NCBI GenBank assembly: GCA_937876995.1 | Contig: CALEFD010000034.1 | Span: 1 to 64,000 of the forward strand | DNA from: an uncultured Bacteroidales bacterium | Lineage (GTDB): Bacteria; Bacteroidota; Bacteroidia; Bacteroidales; Bacteroidaceae | Direction of reading: 5' to 3' | DNA length: 64,000 bases | Shown here: piece by piece, positions 25,843-34,641 of the stretch | Layout: every line of letters starts with the position of its first letter | Numbering within the stretch: position 1 is the stretch's first letter | Program-made: the position numbers and the translations under genes | Notes under the pieces: model-generated | The model's database searches: none | What the model saw: only the letters and a program-made list of their open reading frames with translations | What the model was told of the DNA's origin: nothing

Positions 25843-27018
25843 ATGGATAGAATAACTTACGATTTCGAAAATATTCCCTGCCGTTTTGGAACCAATTCAT
25901 TGAAATGGGATGCTTTAGAGAGCAGATATGGTCATAAAGACCTGCTTTCCATGTGGATAGCAGATATGGATTTTTGCACACCGCAATTCATTATTGATGC
26001 CCTGCAAGAGCGTCTGCACCATGCAGTATTGGGTTACACAATGCCGGGTGATGAGTGGAGCAAAGCCATAATAGAGTGGCTGAATAGTCGTCATAATTGG
26101 AGAATTGACAACAATTGGTTAGGGTTTATTCCGGGAATTGTAAGAGGTATTGCATTTGTAATCAAGGCATTTACTAACCCTGATGACAAAGTGATGGTAA
26201 TGTCGCCGGTGTATCATCCGTTTTTTCACGTTGCTGAAGACAACGGCCGCTGTCCCGCATATTGCCCTCTGACAATAAAAGATGAACAATACTACATCGA
26301 CTTCAACTTGTTTGAAGAGAGAGTAAAGAATTGCAAGATATTCATTTTGAGCAATCCGCATAACCCCGGAGGTCGTGTATGGACCAAAGAAGAACTTCAA
26401 CAAATGGCATCTATCTGCCACAAACACAATGTTATAGTAATATCTGATGAGATTCATGCAGACCTCACCTTGAAGCCCTACAAACACCATCCTTTTGCTA
26501 CAGTCAGTAAAGAGGCAGAAGAGTGTAGTATAACCTTTATGTCGCCAAGCAAGGCTTTCAACACGCCCGGTATCATATCATCATACAGCATAGTACCCAA
26601 TGAAGCAATTCGCGAACCGTTCTATAACTATATGACAGCCAGCGAATTGAATCAGGGCAACCTCTTTGCTTATATAGTTCCTGCAACTGCATATTCAGAA
26701 CGTGGTACAGACTGGTTGGACCAAGTGTGCAAATACATATCAGACAATATTGCTTTTGTGGAAAATTATCTTACAAATGAACTACCTGTGCTGAATATGA
26801 TAAGACCGCAGGCATCATTCCTGATATTCCTTGATTGTCGCAAATTGGAATTATCACAACCGGAACTTGAAAACCTGTTTATTGAAAAGGCAGGGTTGGC
26901 ACTCAATACAGGCACTATGTTCGGACCGGAAGGAAAAGGCTTTATGCGTATGAACATAGCCACTTCGAGAAGCACCATTCTGGAGGCCTTGGAGAGAATC
27001 AAAAAGGCTATAGGATAG
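25843..27018 (+). CDS. patB: PLP-dependent C-S lyase / aminotransferase (MalY/PatB family)
   Basis: A fold-type I PLP enzyme of 391 residues that probably cleaves cystathionine or other cysteine conjugates (beta-lyase). Family features are the start FGTNSLKWDALESRYG, WIADMDFCTPQFII, LGYTMPGDEW, SNPHNPGGRVWTKEEL, SDEIHADLTL, the PLP Lys in SPSKAFNTPGIISS, and the late FMRMNIATSRSTI. The symbol follows the family; MalY and PatB cannot be told apart by sequence here. The gene is convergent with trmD, 10 bp away, with no clear terminator between. Confidence 0.9.
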   Translation: MDRITYDFENIPCRFGTNSLKWDALESRYGHKDLLSMWIADMDFCTPQFIIDALQERLHHAVLGYTMPGDEWSKAIIEWLNSRHNWRIDNNWLGFIPGIVRGIAFVIKAFTNPDDKVMVMSPVYHPFFHVAEDNGRCPAYCPLTIKDEQYYIDFNLFEERVKNCKIFILSNPHNPGGRVWTKEELQQMASICHKHNVIVISDEIHADLTLKPYKHHPFATVSKEAEECSITFMSPSKAFNTPGIISSYSIVPNEAIREPFYNYMTASELNQGNLFAYIVPATAYSERGTDWLDQVCKYISDNIAFVENYLTNELPVLNMIRPQASFLIFLDCRKLELSQPELENLFIEKAGLALNTGTMFGPEGKGFMRMNIATSRSTILEALERIKKAIG

Positions 27019-27028
27019 GGGATTACAA

Positions 27029-27706
27029 CTACTCTTCCAACAGATCAGGGCGTAGTCTTTTGGTACGCTCCAATGATTGTTGCAATTCCCATTCGCTTAT
27101 CTTGGCCTGATTACCGGACAACAGTATCTCCGGTACCTTCCAACCATTATAATCGGCAGGTCTTGTATATACAGGTGGAGCCAGAAGATTATCCTGAAAG
27201 CTATCAGACAGAGCAGATTGTTCATCGCTGAGCACACCTGGTATAAGCCTTACAACACTGTCAGCAATAACAGCTGCAGCCAGTTCTCCACCGGTCAGCA
27301 CATAATCACCTATACTAATTTCTCGGGTAATCAGGTGTTCTCTTATTCTATAATCAATCCCCTTATAATGACCGCATAAAATAATGATATTCTGCATCAT
27401 AGACATCTCATTCGAAATCTTTTGATTAAGTGTCTGACCATCAGGCGATGTGTATATAACCTCATCATAATGACGTTCAGATTTAAGCGATGAAATAAGT
27501 CTGTCAATAGGCTCAATCTTCATTACCAGGCCTGCACATCCACCAAAAGGATAATCGTCAGTCTTGCGGTGTTTGTCGGTAGTATAGTCTCTAATATCGT
27601 GCAGATGAATATCAGCCAAACCGGCCTTCTGTGCCCTGGCCATCATAGAACAATTAAAGAAACCCTCCAGCATATCTGGAAAAACCGTAAGTATATCTAT
27701 GCGCAT
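27029..27706 (-). CDS. trmD: tRNA (guanine-N1)-methyltransferase
   Basis: It methylates G37 of tRNAs with S-adenosylmethionine. The SPOUT (knotted) fold is visible: MRIDILTVFPDMLEGFFNCSM..., DIRDYTTDKHRKTDDYPFGG, ILCGHYKGIDYRIREHL, and GDYVLTGGELAA. The 225 residues are normal. It is not next to rpsP, rimM or rplS, which accompany it in many bacteria. A -7-like TAAATTCG (minus strand, 27733-27740) lies 26 bp upstream. It is divergent from ligA. Confidence 0.96.
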   Translation of the reverse strand: MRIDILTVFPDMLEGFFNCSMMARAQKAGLADIHLHDIRDYTTDKHRKTDDYPFGGCAGLVMKIEPIDRLISSLKSERHYDEVIYTSPDGQTLNQKISNEMSMMQNIIILCGHYKGIDYRIREHLITREISIGDYVLTGGELAAAVIADSVVRLIPGVLSDEQSALSDSFQDNLLAPPVYTRPADYNGWKVPEILLSGNQAKISEWELQQSLERTKRLRPDLLEE

Positions 27707-27825
27707 AATAATCCAATTATCGTTTCAAGGCGCGAATTTAGTGCAATTTAAAAGAATAAAGAAACATACTCATTACATTTTGACTTTATAGTCTTAAAAA
27801 CCTATGCAGTTTTACAAAAAAACAG

Positions 27826-27833
27826 TACTTTTG
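27826..27833 (+). promoter_or_regulatory. -7 promoter element of ligA
   Basis: TACTTTTG, an exact TAnnTTTG match 33 bp before the chosen ATG at 27867. It lies downstream of an earlier in-frame ATG (27804), which is therefore untranslated from this promoter. Confidence 0.6.
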
Positions 27834-27866
27834 CAAGTCAATAAAGAAAGCGGACGAACAAAGCTA

Positions 27867-29876
27867 ATGGACCCAAAAGAGAGAATATTAGAGTTAAGAG
27901 AGACTTTACATAGGCATAATTACCTTTACTATGTAAAGAATTCGCCCGTTATTTCCGATTTTGAATTTGACACCCTGATGCACGAACTACAAGATTTGGA
28001 ACTTTTTCATCCAGAACTTTTTGATCCAAATTCACCTACACAGCGAGTAGGCAGCGATATTAATACCCAAAAAGGGGGCTTCAAGCAGGCTGAACACAAA
28101 TATCCCATGCTATCTCTGGATAACACCTATTCGGAACAGGAGGTAGCCGATTTTTTTAATCGTGTATCAGAACTGCTGAACGAACCATTTGAAATATGTT
28201 GCGAACTAAAGTATGACGGTCTCTCCATATCATTATCATATCAGGATGGCAAACTAATTCAAGCCACTACTCGCGGAGATGGAGTAAAGGGCGATATAGT
28301 AACAGATAACGTAAAGACTATCAGAACAATACCATTAGTATTAACAGGTTCTGATTATCCATCTGAATTTGAGGTCCGCGGAGAGATACTTATGCCATGG
28401 ACATCGTTTGAAAAACTAAACGAAGAACGTGCAAAAAATGATGAACCACTCTTTGCAAACCCAAGAAATGCTGCATCGGGTACGCTAAAACTACTCAATT
28501 CTGCCGAAGTAGGCAGAAGAAAGTTGGACGCATATCTCTACTATTTATTGGGGGAACATCTGCCTTATGACGGACATTACGAAAACATGATGTACCTGTC
28601 CGGATTGGGTTTTAAAGTGACAGACCATATAAGAAAGTGCTCCACCATTGACGAAGTTATGGAATACATAACCTACTGGGATACAGAGAGAAAGAATCTT
28701 CCTATTGCAACAGACGGAGTAGTCCTTAAAGTCAATTCATTGCGTCAGCAACGTAATTTAGGATATAAGGCCAAATCGCCCAGATGGGCCATTGCATACA
28801 AATTTCAGGCAGAAAAAGCCTTGACAAGATTAAACAGTGTTTCGTATCAGGTTGGCAGAACCGGCGCAATAACTCCTGTGGCAAATCTTGACCCTGTACA
28901 GTTGTCTGGAACTACTGTAAAACGTGCATCACTGCACAATGCAGACATAATTGAGGGTATGGACCTACACATAGGCGATATGGTCTATGTAGAGAAGGGA
29001 GGCGAGATAATACCAAAAATTACAGGAGTTGATATGGATTCACGTTCATTCATGATGGGCGACAAGGTAGAATTCATAAAATACTGCCCGGAATGTGACA
29101 GCAAACTTATTCGATACGAAGGAGAAGCTGCTCATTACTGTCCAAACATAAACGGATGCGCTCCGCAGATAAAAGGCAGAATAGAACATTTTGCAAGCAG
29201 AAAAGCTATGAACATTGATGGAATGGGTCCGGAAACAATAGACAATTTCTTCAATGTAGGGCTTATAAATGATATTTCAGACCTTTACAACCTTAAAGTA
29301 AAGGATTTGTATCGTTTAGAACGCATGGGTATCAAATCGGCTGAAAATCTGATAAATAGCATTGAGAATAGCAAGGCAATACCTTTTGAGAGAGTGCTAT
29401 TCGCACTTGGAATACGCTTTGTAGGCGAAGTAGCAGCCAAAAAATTGGCTAAAGCCTTCAAGAACATAGAAAAATTGATGTCAGCAACAGCCGAAGAACT
29501 GATAGCTGTAAACGAGATAGGAGAAAAAATTGCACAAAGTGTAATAGATTTCTTTGCAGAAGAAAAGAACAGAATTCTGGTTGAAAAATTAAGCAATGCA
29601 GGATTGCAGTTCTCAATAGAAGAGACAGAAAACAACTCCTTTAACAGTAAGTTAGAGGGCAAAACCATAGTGATAAGCGGAGTTTTTGAGAAACATTCAC
29701 GAGATGAATACAAAGCAATTATTGAAAATTGTGGAGGTAAAAATTCCGGCAGCATATCTTCAAAGACCAGCTTTATACTGGCCGGTGACAATATGGGTCC
29801 ATCAAAGAGGGAAAAGGCTGAACAGCTTGGAATTCCTCTTATAAATGAAACCGATTTTTTGAAAATGATTGAATAA
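27867..29876 (+). CDS. ligA: NAD-dependent DNA ligase
   Basis: It seals nicks in duplex DNA using NAD+. The 669 residues fit LigA. Domains in order: Ia (RHNYLYYVKNSPVISDFEFD), adenylation with nucleotide-accepting Lys in CELKYDGLSIS, OB fold, C4 zinc finger (CPECDSKL...HYCPNINGC), helix-hairpin-helix repeats (LERMGIKSAENLINSI, ALGIRFVGEVAAKKLA), and C-terminal BRCT (GKTIVISGVFEKHSRDEYK...). I start at ATG 27867 (MDPKERILELRETL), downstream of the -7 box, where the family begins. It is followed by dapA after 22 bp. Confidence 0.97.
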   Translation: MDPKERILELRETLHRHNYLYYVKNSPVISDFEFDTLMHELQDLELFHPELFDPNSPTQRVGSDINTQKGGFKQAEHKYPMLSLDNTYSEQEVADFFNRVSELLNEPFEICCELKYDGLSISLSYQDGKLIQATTRGDGVKGDIVTDNVKTIRTIPLVLTGSDYPSEFEVRGEILMPWTSFEKLNEERAKNDEPLFANPRNAASGTLKLLNSAEVGRRKLDAYLYYLLGEHLPYDGHYENMMYLSGLGFKVTDHIRKCSTIDEVMEYITYWDTERKNLPIATDGVVLKVNSLRQQRNLGYKAKSPRWAIAYKFQAEKALTRLNSVSYQVGRTGAITPVANLDPVQLSGTTVKRASLHNADIIEGMDLHIGDMVYVEKGGEIIPKITGVDMDSRSFMMGDKVEFIKYCPECDSKLIRYEGEAAHYCPNINGCAPQIKGRIEHFASRKAMNIDGMGPETIDNFFNVGLINDISDLYNLKVKDLYRLERMGIKSAENLINSIENSKAIPFERVLFALGIRFVGEVAAKKLAKAFKNIEKLMSATAEELIAVNEIGEKIAQSVIDFFAEEKNRILVEKLSNAGLQFSIEETENNSFNSKLEGKTIVISGVFEKHSRDEYKAIIENCGGKNSGSISSKTSFILAGDNMGPSKREKAEQLGIPLINETDFLKMIE

Positions 29877-29898
29877 CCTGAAATAATATAATAAGACG

Positions 29899-30789
29899 AT
29901 GAACAAAGAGAACCCTTTTATGGGATTAGGCGTTGCATTAGTAACTCCATTTAATGAAGATGGCAGCATAGATTGGAACATGTTTGCAGAACTTATTGAG
30001 TTCCAGATTGCCAATGGTACCGATTACCTCTGTATATTAGGTACAACAGCAGAAACTCCAACATTGACAGAAGAGGAAAAACACGAAATAGTAAACAAAG
30101 CCATAAAACAGATAGATGGCAGAATTCCAATAATGGTAGGTTGCAGTTCAAACTGTACAGCAACCGTATTACAACAGATAAAACAGTATGAAATAGATGG
30201 AGTAGATGGAATACTGACAGCAGTTCCATACTACAACAAACCATCACAAGAGGGTATTTATCAACACTTTAAGGCTATTGCTGAGAATTGTAGCAAACCT
30301 ATCGTATTGTATAATGTTCCTGGCAGAACAGGCGTAAACATGACAGCAGCCACCACGCTGCGCATAGCAAACGAATTCAGCAATGTAATTGCAGTAAAAG
30401 AGGCATCAGGCAATTTGGAACAGTTCAAAGAGATAGTAGCCGGTAGCCCTGCCCATTTCAAAGTAATATCGGGTGATGACGGACTTGCTTTCGATGCAAT
30501 GCAACATGGTGTTATTGGTGTAATATCTGTCATGGGCAACGCTATACCCAAGACATTCAGTACAATGATACATCATCTGCAAAACAGTGAAATAGAAGCT
30601 GCGGCAGCCATACATGAACAGTTGAAGCCATTGTATTCACTTCTCTTTACCGAGGGTAATCCTCCGGGAATAAAGGATCTAATGGCATCACGCGGCATGA
30701 TAAAGAATGTATTACGTTTGCCACTTGTTCCTGTAAGCAAAGCAACACACGAACAGACTGTAAAGGCCTTTGAAAATATAGTAATATGA
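29899..30789 (+). CDS. dapA: 4-hydroxy-tetrahydrodipicolinate synthase
   Basis: It condenses aspartate semialdehyde and pyruvate for lysine and diaminopimelate synthesis. The 296 residues form a TIM barrel with pyruvate-binding LGTTAETPTLTEEE, catalytic Tyr in VLYNVPGRTGVNM and Schiff-base Lys in VIAVKEASGNL. It starts 22 bp after ligA and overlaps the following M23 peptidase gene by 4 bp (ATGA). The downstream neighbour cuts peptidoglycan, whose cross-links in most Gram-negatives use the diaminopimelate made by this pathway. Confidence 0.96.
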   Translation: MNKENPFMGLGVALVTPFNEDGSIDWNMFAELIEFQIANGTDYLCILGTTAETPTLTEEEKHEIVNKAIKQIDGRIPIMVGCSSNCTATVLQQIKQYEIDGVDGILTAVPYYNKPSQEGIYQHFKAIAENCSKPIVLYNVPGRTGVNMTAATTLRIANEFSNVIAVKEASGNLEQFKEIVAGSPAHFKVISGDDGLAFDAMQHGVIGVISVMGNAIPKTFSTMIHHLQNSEIEAAAAIHEQLKPLYSLLFTEGNPPGIKDLMASRGMIKNVLRLPLVPVSKATHEQTVKAFENIVI

Positions 30790-32045
30790 TTCATAAAAAA
30801 CTAATATACACTATATTAACATTATGTTGTTTAACTATTACATCGTGTTTTGACAGACAAGACAGAGTAACTGCAGAAACAACAGATTCGTTGCAAGTTG
30901 AAGTACCAAATATAAAATGGGGAATCAACATTGACAACTATCAGGTTATAGACAGTGTTATTGGTCGTAACGAACTGCTATCTACCATCTTATACAGATA
31001 TGGAGTAGGGGGAGCCACCATAAACGAAGTAGAAAAAGAGTCGTTTAACACATACAGCGTAAGAAAGTTACGCGCAGGCAAACCTTATCATATACTTATT
31101 CCTAAAGACGATACCATAGCCTGTGCAGAATATTTCATCTATGATATTAATGCCATAGAATATGCTGTTTACAAGCTTACAGACAGTATCTCATCATATT
31201 TGGGAACAATACCTACAGATACAGTTACCAACAGCATATCAGGCAGTATTGAATCGTCGCTGTGGAATGCAATGATTGCAAGTGGAGCAGCTCCTGAATT
31301 GGCCGGAACACTATCGGACGTATATTCGTGGACTATAGACTTCTTTGGAATACAGCCAAAAGATTCATTTGCAGTGTATTACGAAGAGATTTATGCAGAT
31401 AGCGTAAGGGTAGGTACAGGCAATGTTCTTGCAGCCAATTTCATAACAGGAAATAAGAATCATTTTGCATTCTATTACACATACAGAGAAGATAGAGGAG
31501 AGTATTTTGATGAAAACGGACAGAGCCTTAGAAGAGCTTTTCTAAAAGCACCATTAAAATACAACAGAATAAGCTCACACTTTTCAAATGCAAGAAGACA
31601 TCCTGTCACCAAGGTAGTCAGACCGCATCACGGAGTGGATTACGCTGCACCATCGGGTACTCCGGTTCATTCAGTTGGCGATGGAACCGTTATTGGTAAG
31701 GGTTGGGATTCTAAAGGCGGTGGTAATTTTGTACGCATTAAGCACAATGCCACATACACCACATTATATATGCACTTAAAAGGATTTGCCGATGGCATAT
31801 ATCAAGGCGCCAGAGTTTCTCAAGGACAAACCATAGGATATGTAGGTTCCACAGGTGTATCAACAGGTCCACACCTTGATTATCGCGTATATAAAAATGG
31901 CACAGCCATAAATCCTTTGAGCATGGATTTGCCGGCAGTAGATCCTATAGCAGAAGAGGATATGCCTGCTTATTTGAGCAGCGTAAAACAGTATATGAAA
32001 CAGGTAGGATTGGAATTCATAGACACACTTTCTATGAATCCGTAA
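30786..32045 (+). CDS. M23 (LytM) family metallopeptidase lipoprotein
   Basis: The 419-residue protein has a lipoprotein signal (MIHKKLIYTILTLCCLTITSC, Cys ~21), a long middle domain with possible LysM/OapA-like content, and a C-terminal LytM endopeptidase domain (about 255-385). Metal-site motif 1 is H281-x3-D285 (RPHHGVDYAAPSG). Motif 2, normally HxH, reads H363-L-D365 (GPHLDYRV), so the usual third zinc ligand is Asp rather than His. It likely cuts peptidoglycan cross-links in the periplasm, or acts as an activator if inactive. It overlaps dapA by 4 bp in the ligA-dapA operon. Confidence 0.88.
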   Translation: MIHKKLIYTILTLCCLTITSCFDRQDRVTAETTDSLQVEVPNIKWGINIDNYQVIDSVIGRNELLSTILYRYGVGGATINEVEKESFNTYSVRKLRAGKPYHILIPKDDTIACAEYFIYDINAIEYAVYKLTDSISSYLGTIPTDTVTNSISGSIESSLWNAMIASGAAPELAGTLSDVYSWTIDFFGIQPKDSFAVYYEEIYADSVRVGTGNVLAANFITGNKNHFAFYYTYREDRGEYFDENGQSLRRAFLKAPLKYNRISSHFSNARRHPVTKVVRPHHGVDYAAPSGTPVHSVGDGTVIGKGWDSKGGGNFVRIKHNATYTTLYMHLKGFADGIYQGARVSQGQTIGYVGSTGVSTGPHLDYRVYKNGTAINPLSMDLPAVDPIAEEDMPAYLSSVKQYMKQVGLEFIDTLSMNP

Positions 32046-32082
32046 TTTTTTACAGAAAAATACTAAAAAAAGCCTTTAGAGA

Positions 32083-32113
32083 TTTGCTATTACAAAAAAA
32101 AGCACTACCTTTG
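32083..32113 (+). promoter_or_regulatory. promoter of tRNA-Arg
   Basis: -33 box TTTG (32083-32086), 19-bp spacer, -7 box TACCTTTG (32106-32113). The tRNA starts at 32128. Confidence 0.65.
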
Positions 32114-32127
32114 CATCGCTTTTACGG

Positions 32128-32201
32128 GGTTCCGTAGCTCAACTGAATAGAGCATCTGACTACGGATCAGAAGGTTGTGGGTTTGAATCCCGCCGGAATC
32201 A
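32128..32201 (+). tRNA. tRNA-Arg (anticodon ACG)
   Basis: Cloverleaf: acceptor GGTTCCG (32128-32134) with CGGAATC (32194-32200), including one G-T pair. D stem GCTC/GAGC. Anticodon stem TCTGA/TCAGA with loop CTACGGA, anticodon ACG at 32162-32164 (needs A34-to-inosine editing to read CGU/CGC/CGA). T stem GTGGG/CCCGC. No CCA is encoded. Two normally fixed bases differ together: D-loop G19 is A (32146) and T-loop C56 is T (32184), which would keep the tertiary pair as A19-U56. It is a single gene with its own promoter and terminator. Confidence 0.95.
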
Positions 32202-32205
32202 CTAG

Positions 32206-32240
32206 AAAGAGGAAAATCATTTGATTTTCCTCTTTTCTTT
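32206..32240 (+). terminator. intrinsic terminator after tRNA-Arg
   Basis: AAAGAGGAAAATCA (32206-32219) / TGATTTTCCTCTTT (32222-32235), a perfect 14-bp inverted repeat with minimal loop, then TCTTTTATT. Confidence 0.88.
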
Positions 32241-32277
32241 TATTGTAAAATCAAGACTTATATTTATCAAGAAAATG

Positions 32278-34557
32278 TTAATCAAAGAAACGTTCATTAA
32301 GCATCAACAAACCAACGGTAATACCAAATATACTGGAATGGTTATCGGATGAACAGAAATTATAGAATACATTGCAATTAATCTTACCGTATTGAGCCAC
32401 CAAAGATAATTCCCCCATAAACTGAAGCTTTGTAAAGGTATCTCCAATATAAGCCTTTCCATTATCATTCATAATAGGATAGATAGGCAAAAAAGCATAC
32501 ATCTCACTTCTTAAGTGCAAAATATTATTAATCAAATATATTGGTTTCAAACCGGCAGCTAAATATGCATTCGACCTGAAAGATGGATCGAACATAAACT
32601 TACTATTCACAGTAGGTTCAAATCTACCGGCCTGCATAATACTTGCCATATAGTTTGAAGACAAGTTTCTGGTGGAATAATAGGCGCTCAAATAGTGCCC
32701 CAACACCACATTATCGAACAACCTGTTATAACCATCTACCACACCCGATATCTGCAACCAGGATTGCGGAGTTGGTTCCCATTCTTCGCTCAATTCATTT
32801 CTTGGTTTAAACAGTTCACTCTCTGTGTACATCTGCGCAAACAGAGTTTCCGAGTGTCCCGATGTAGGATATTGCAAAGAGTTTAAAGTGCTGCCTGTAA
32901 ATTTAAGCGATGCACCAATTATATTACGCCTGCTAACATCATATCTAAAATCACTCAAATTAATATTTGAACTTTGCGTGTAATAATCTTTATGATGTGC
33001 TGCACCTAACGAGAAGACCATTTTATGACTATTTCTAAATGGTCTGGACATCTTGAACTTGGCAAAAAATTCAATCTCTTTGTTAAGAGCAGGATTCAAA
33101 TCACCTTTAAACAGATAATTAGAACGGAAATAGTTGATATTGTTATATGCAAACTGTGCCTGGAACGATAGAGGCACTCTAATTGGCAATTCAACCTGAG
33201 TAGTTAATTGAGCATTATTATACGCTCTTCCTATCTGCCCCTCTAATCTGTACTTAACAGACTGTAAACCCAATTTCTTATAAGATATAGCGCCATATAA
33301 CTGACTGGTAAAACTTGTAGATAATGCACCGCCTATATCAATCATAGGGTTATCGTTAATGTTCACATTCAAGTTCAGTGTATATGTAGAGTCTGACTTA
33401 TTAAATTCGGTCTTAGGGATTATCTCCTTAATAATGTCATCAGACATCAAATAAAAATAACCACGTTTTAACTGTTCATAGTCAAATTCTTCATCTTTAT
33501 CCAATTTGAAACCACTCTTAATATATTCGCTCTGTTCACTGTTTCTGGTACCTGTTACATTTATCTTTTTAAACCTGGCGTTAGGCATAAGTTTCTTAAA
33601 TTCAGCACGTTCCGTTTGCAATACTAAAGTATCTTTTCTGGCAGAAACACGACCTTTTATAGAATCTATCATATCAATTGCAGTATTGTAGCCAAGAGAA
33701 TAAATCTCATCATACTTATGAAAATCCAGTAATGCAATATGGTTTAAATCCAGTTCTATCTTCACACCCGCACTATCCGGCATATTATAATCACTTTTCT
33801 GCATTATCATACTGCGTAGCTGGCCTACCAGATCGTAATCAGAAGGTATTGGTTCATTACCAGAGACATTACATCCTATTACAAAATCCGGATTAAAATC
33901 GTTTACCATTACATCGTAAGGGAAGTTATCATATATACCTCCATCAAAAGCCAAAAGAGAATCAATTTTAATAGGCTTGAAAACCAACGGAAAAGACATG
34001 GAAGCTCTGACCGCATCGCCTAAATCGCCTTCATCAAGAACAATGGTCTTTTTGTTGTAAACATCTGCAGCAACAGCCCTAAATGGAACAAACAGACTAT
34101 CAAAATCATTGTTACATGCTGCTGTACCTGCAGCATATATATCTACAAATGCCAGATTCATCTGTGTGGGATTCACCAAACTGTTTGCTGTTGTTCTTAC
34201 CACCACCATTGAATCTAACGTTGCCAGCTCAATCTGAGCTAAAGTGGGATTTGGTTCAGGCTGTTTATAGTAGAACTGATACCCTGCTTCCAATTTACCT
34301 GTGTACCAACGATTAAAAGCATCAGATTGAATAAGTTCCTCCATCTCTTCCGGAGAATAGCCCATTGCATACAACGAACCTATTATGGCACCTATTGAAG
34401 TACCGGTTATATAATCTATAGGTATATTATTCTCTTCCAATGCTTTAATAACACCAATATGCGCAATTCCTTTAGCACCGCCACCACTAAGTACCAGTCC
34501 TACTGTTTCGCCAAAACAGAGCTGAATTGACATAAACATCACGCACAAATATGTCAT
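32278..34557 (-). CDS. patatin-like phospholipase with C-terminal BamA-type barrel
   Basis: This 759-residue protein has a signal peptide (MTYLCVMFMSIQLCFG). The N-terminal patatin domain shows the oxyanion loop LSGGGAKGIAHIG, the nucleophile motif GTSIG and the catalytic DGG in LAFDGGIYDNFP. It is followed by POTRA-like sequence (from ~330) and an Omp85/BamA-like barrel ending near ...SIFGITVGLLMLNERFF. This resembles PlpD-type outer-membrane patatins, which are two-domain lipases. The start is ATG 34557. The longer frame to 34605 begins with a TTG inside the htpG terminator hairpin. A -7-like TACTTTTA (minus, 34575-34582) fits the shorter start. Confidence 0.88.
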   Translation of the reverse strand: MTYLCVMFMSIQLCFGETVGLVLSGGGAKGIAHIGVIKALEENNIPIDYITGTSIGAIIGSLYAMGYSPEEMEELIQSDAFNRWYTGKLEAGYQFYYKQPEPNPTLAQIELATLDSMVVVRTTANSLVNPTQMNLAFVDIYAAGTAACNNDFDSLFVPFRAVAADVYNKKTIVLDEGDLGDAVRASMSFPLVFKPIKIDSLLAFDGGIYDNFPYDVMVNDFNPDFVIGCNVSGNEPIPSDYDLVGQLRSMIMQKSDYNMPDSAGVKIELDLNHIALLDFHKYDEIYSLGYNTAIDMIDSIKGRVSARKDTLVLQTERAEFKKLMPNARFKKINVTGTRNSEQSEYIKSGFKLDKDEEFDYEQLKRGYFYLMSDDIIKEIIPKTEFNKSDSTYTLNLNVNINDNPMIDIGGALSTSFTSQLYGAISYKKLGLQSVKYRLEGQIGRAYNNAQLTTQVELPIRVPLSFQAQFAYNNINYFRSNYLFKGDLNPALNKEIEFFAKFKMSRPFRNSHKMVFSLGAAHHKDYYTQSSNINLSDFRYDVSRRNIIGASLKFTGSTLNSLQYPTSGHSETLFAQMYTESELFKPRNELSEEWEPTPQSWLQISGVVDGYNRLFDNVVLGHYLSAYYSTRNLSSNYMASIMQAGRFEPTVNSKFMFDPSFRSNAYLAAGLKPIYLINNILHLRSEMYAFLPIYPIMNDNGKAYIGDTFTKLQFMGELSLVAQYGKINCNVFYNFCSSDNHSSIFGITVGLLMLNERFFD

Positions 34558-34574
34558 TAACCTTTTCACGTCTA

Positions 34575-34582
34575 TAAAAGTA
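34575..34582 (-). promoter_or_regulatory. probable -7 element of the patatin gene
   Basis: Minus-strand TACTTTTA, one base off TAnnTTTG, 17 bp before the chosen ATG and directly after the htpG terminator. Confidence 0.4.
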
Positions 34583-34586
34583 GTGC

Positions 34587-34625
34587 AAAAAAAAGCACCA
34601 TACAAACTATATGGCGCTTTTTTCA
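34587..34625 (-). terminator. intrinsic terminator after htpG
   Basis: Arms at 34594-34602 and 34610-34618. On the minus strand these read AGCGCCATA / TATGGTGCT, whose one non-Watson-Crick pair is G-T, so the hairpin fits minus-strand RNA. It is flanked by A- and T-runs on both sides. Confidence 0.8.
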
Positions 34626-34641
34626 GTATTTTTATTGTGAA

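Noticed and set aside
29285..29791. Minus-strand 168-codon ORF
   Set aside because: It is antisense to the ligA C-terminal domains, which are clearly coding.
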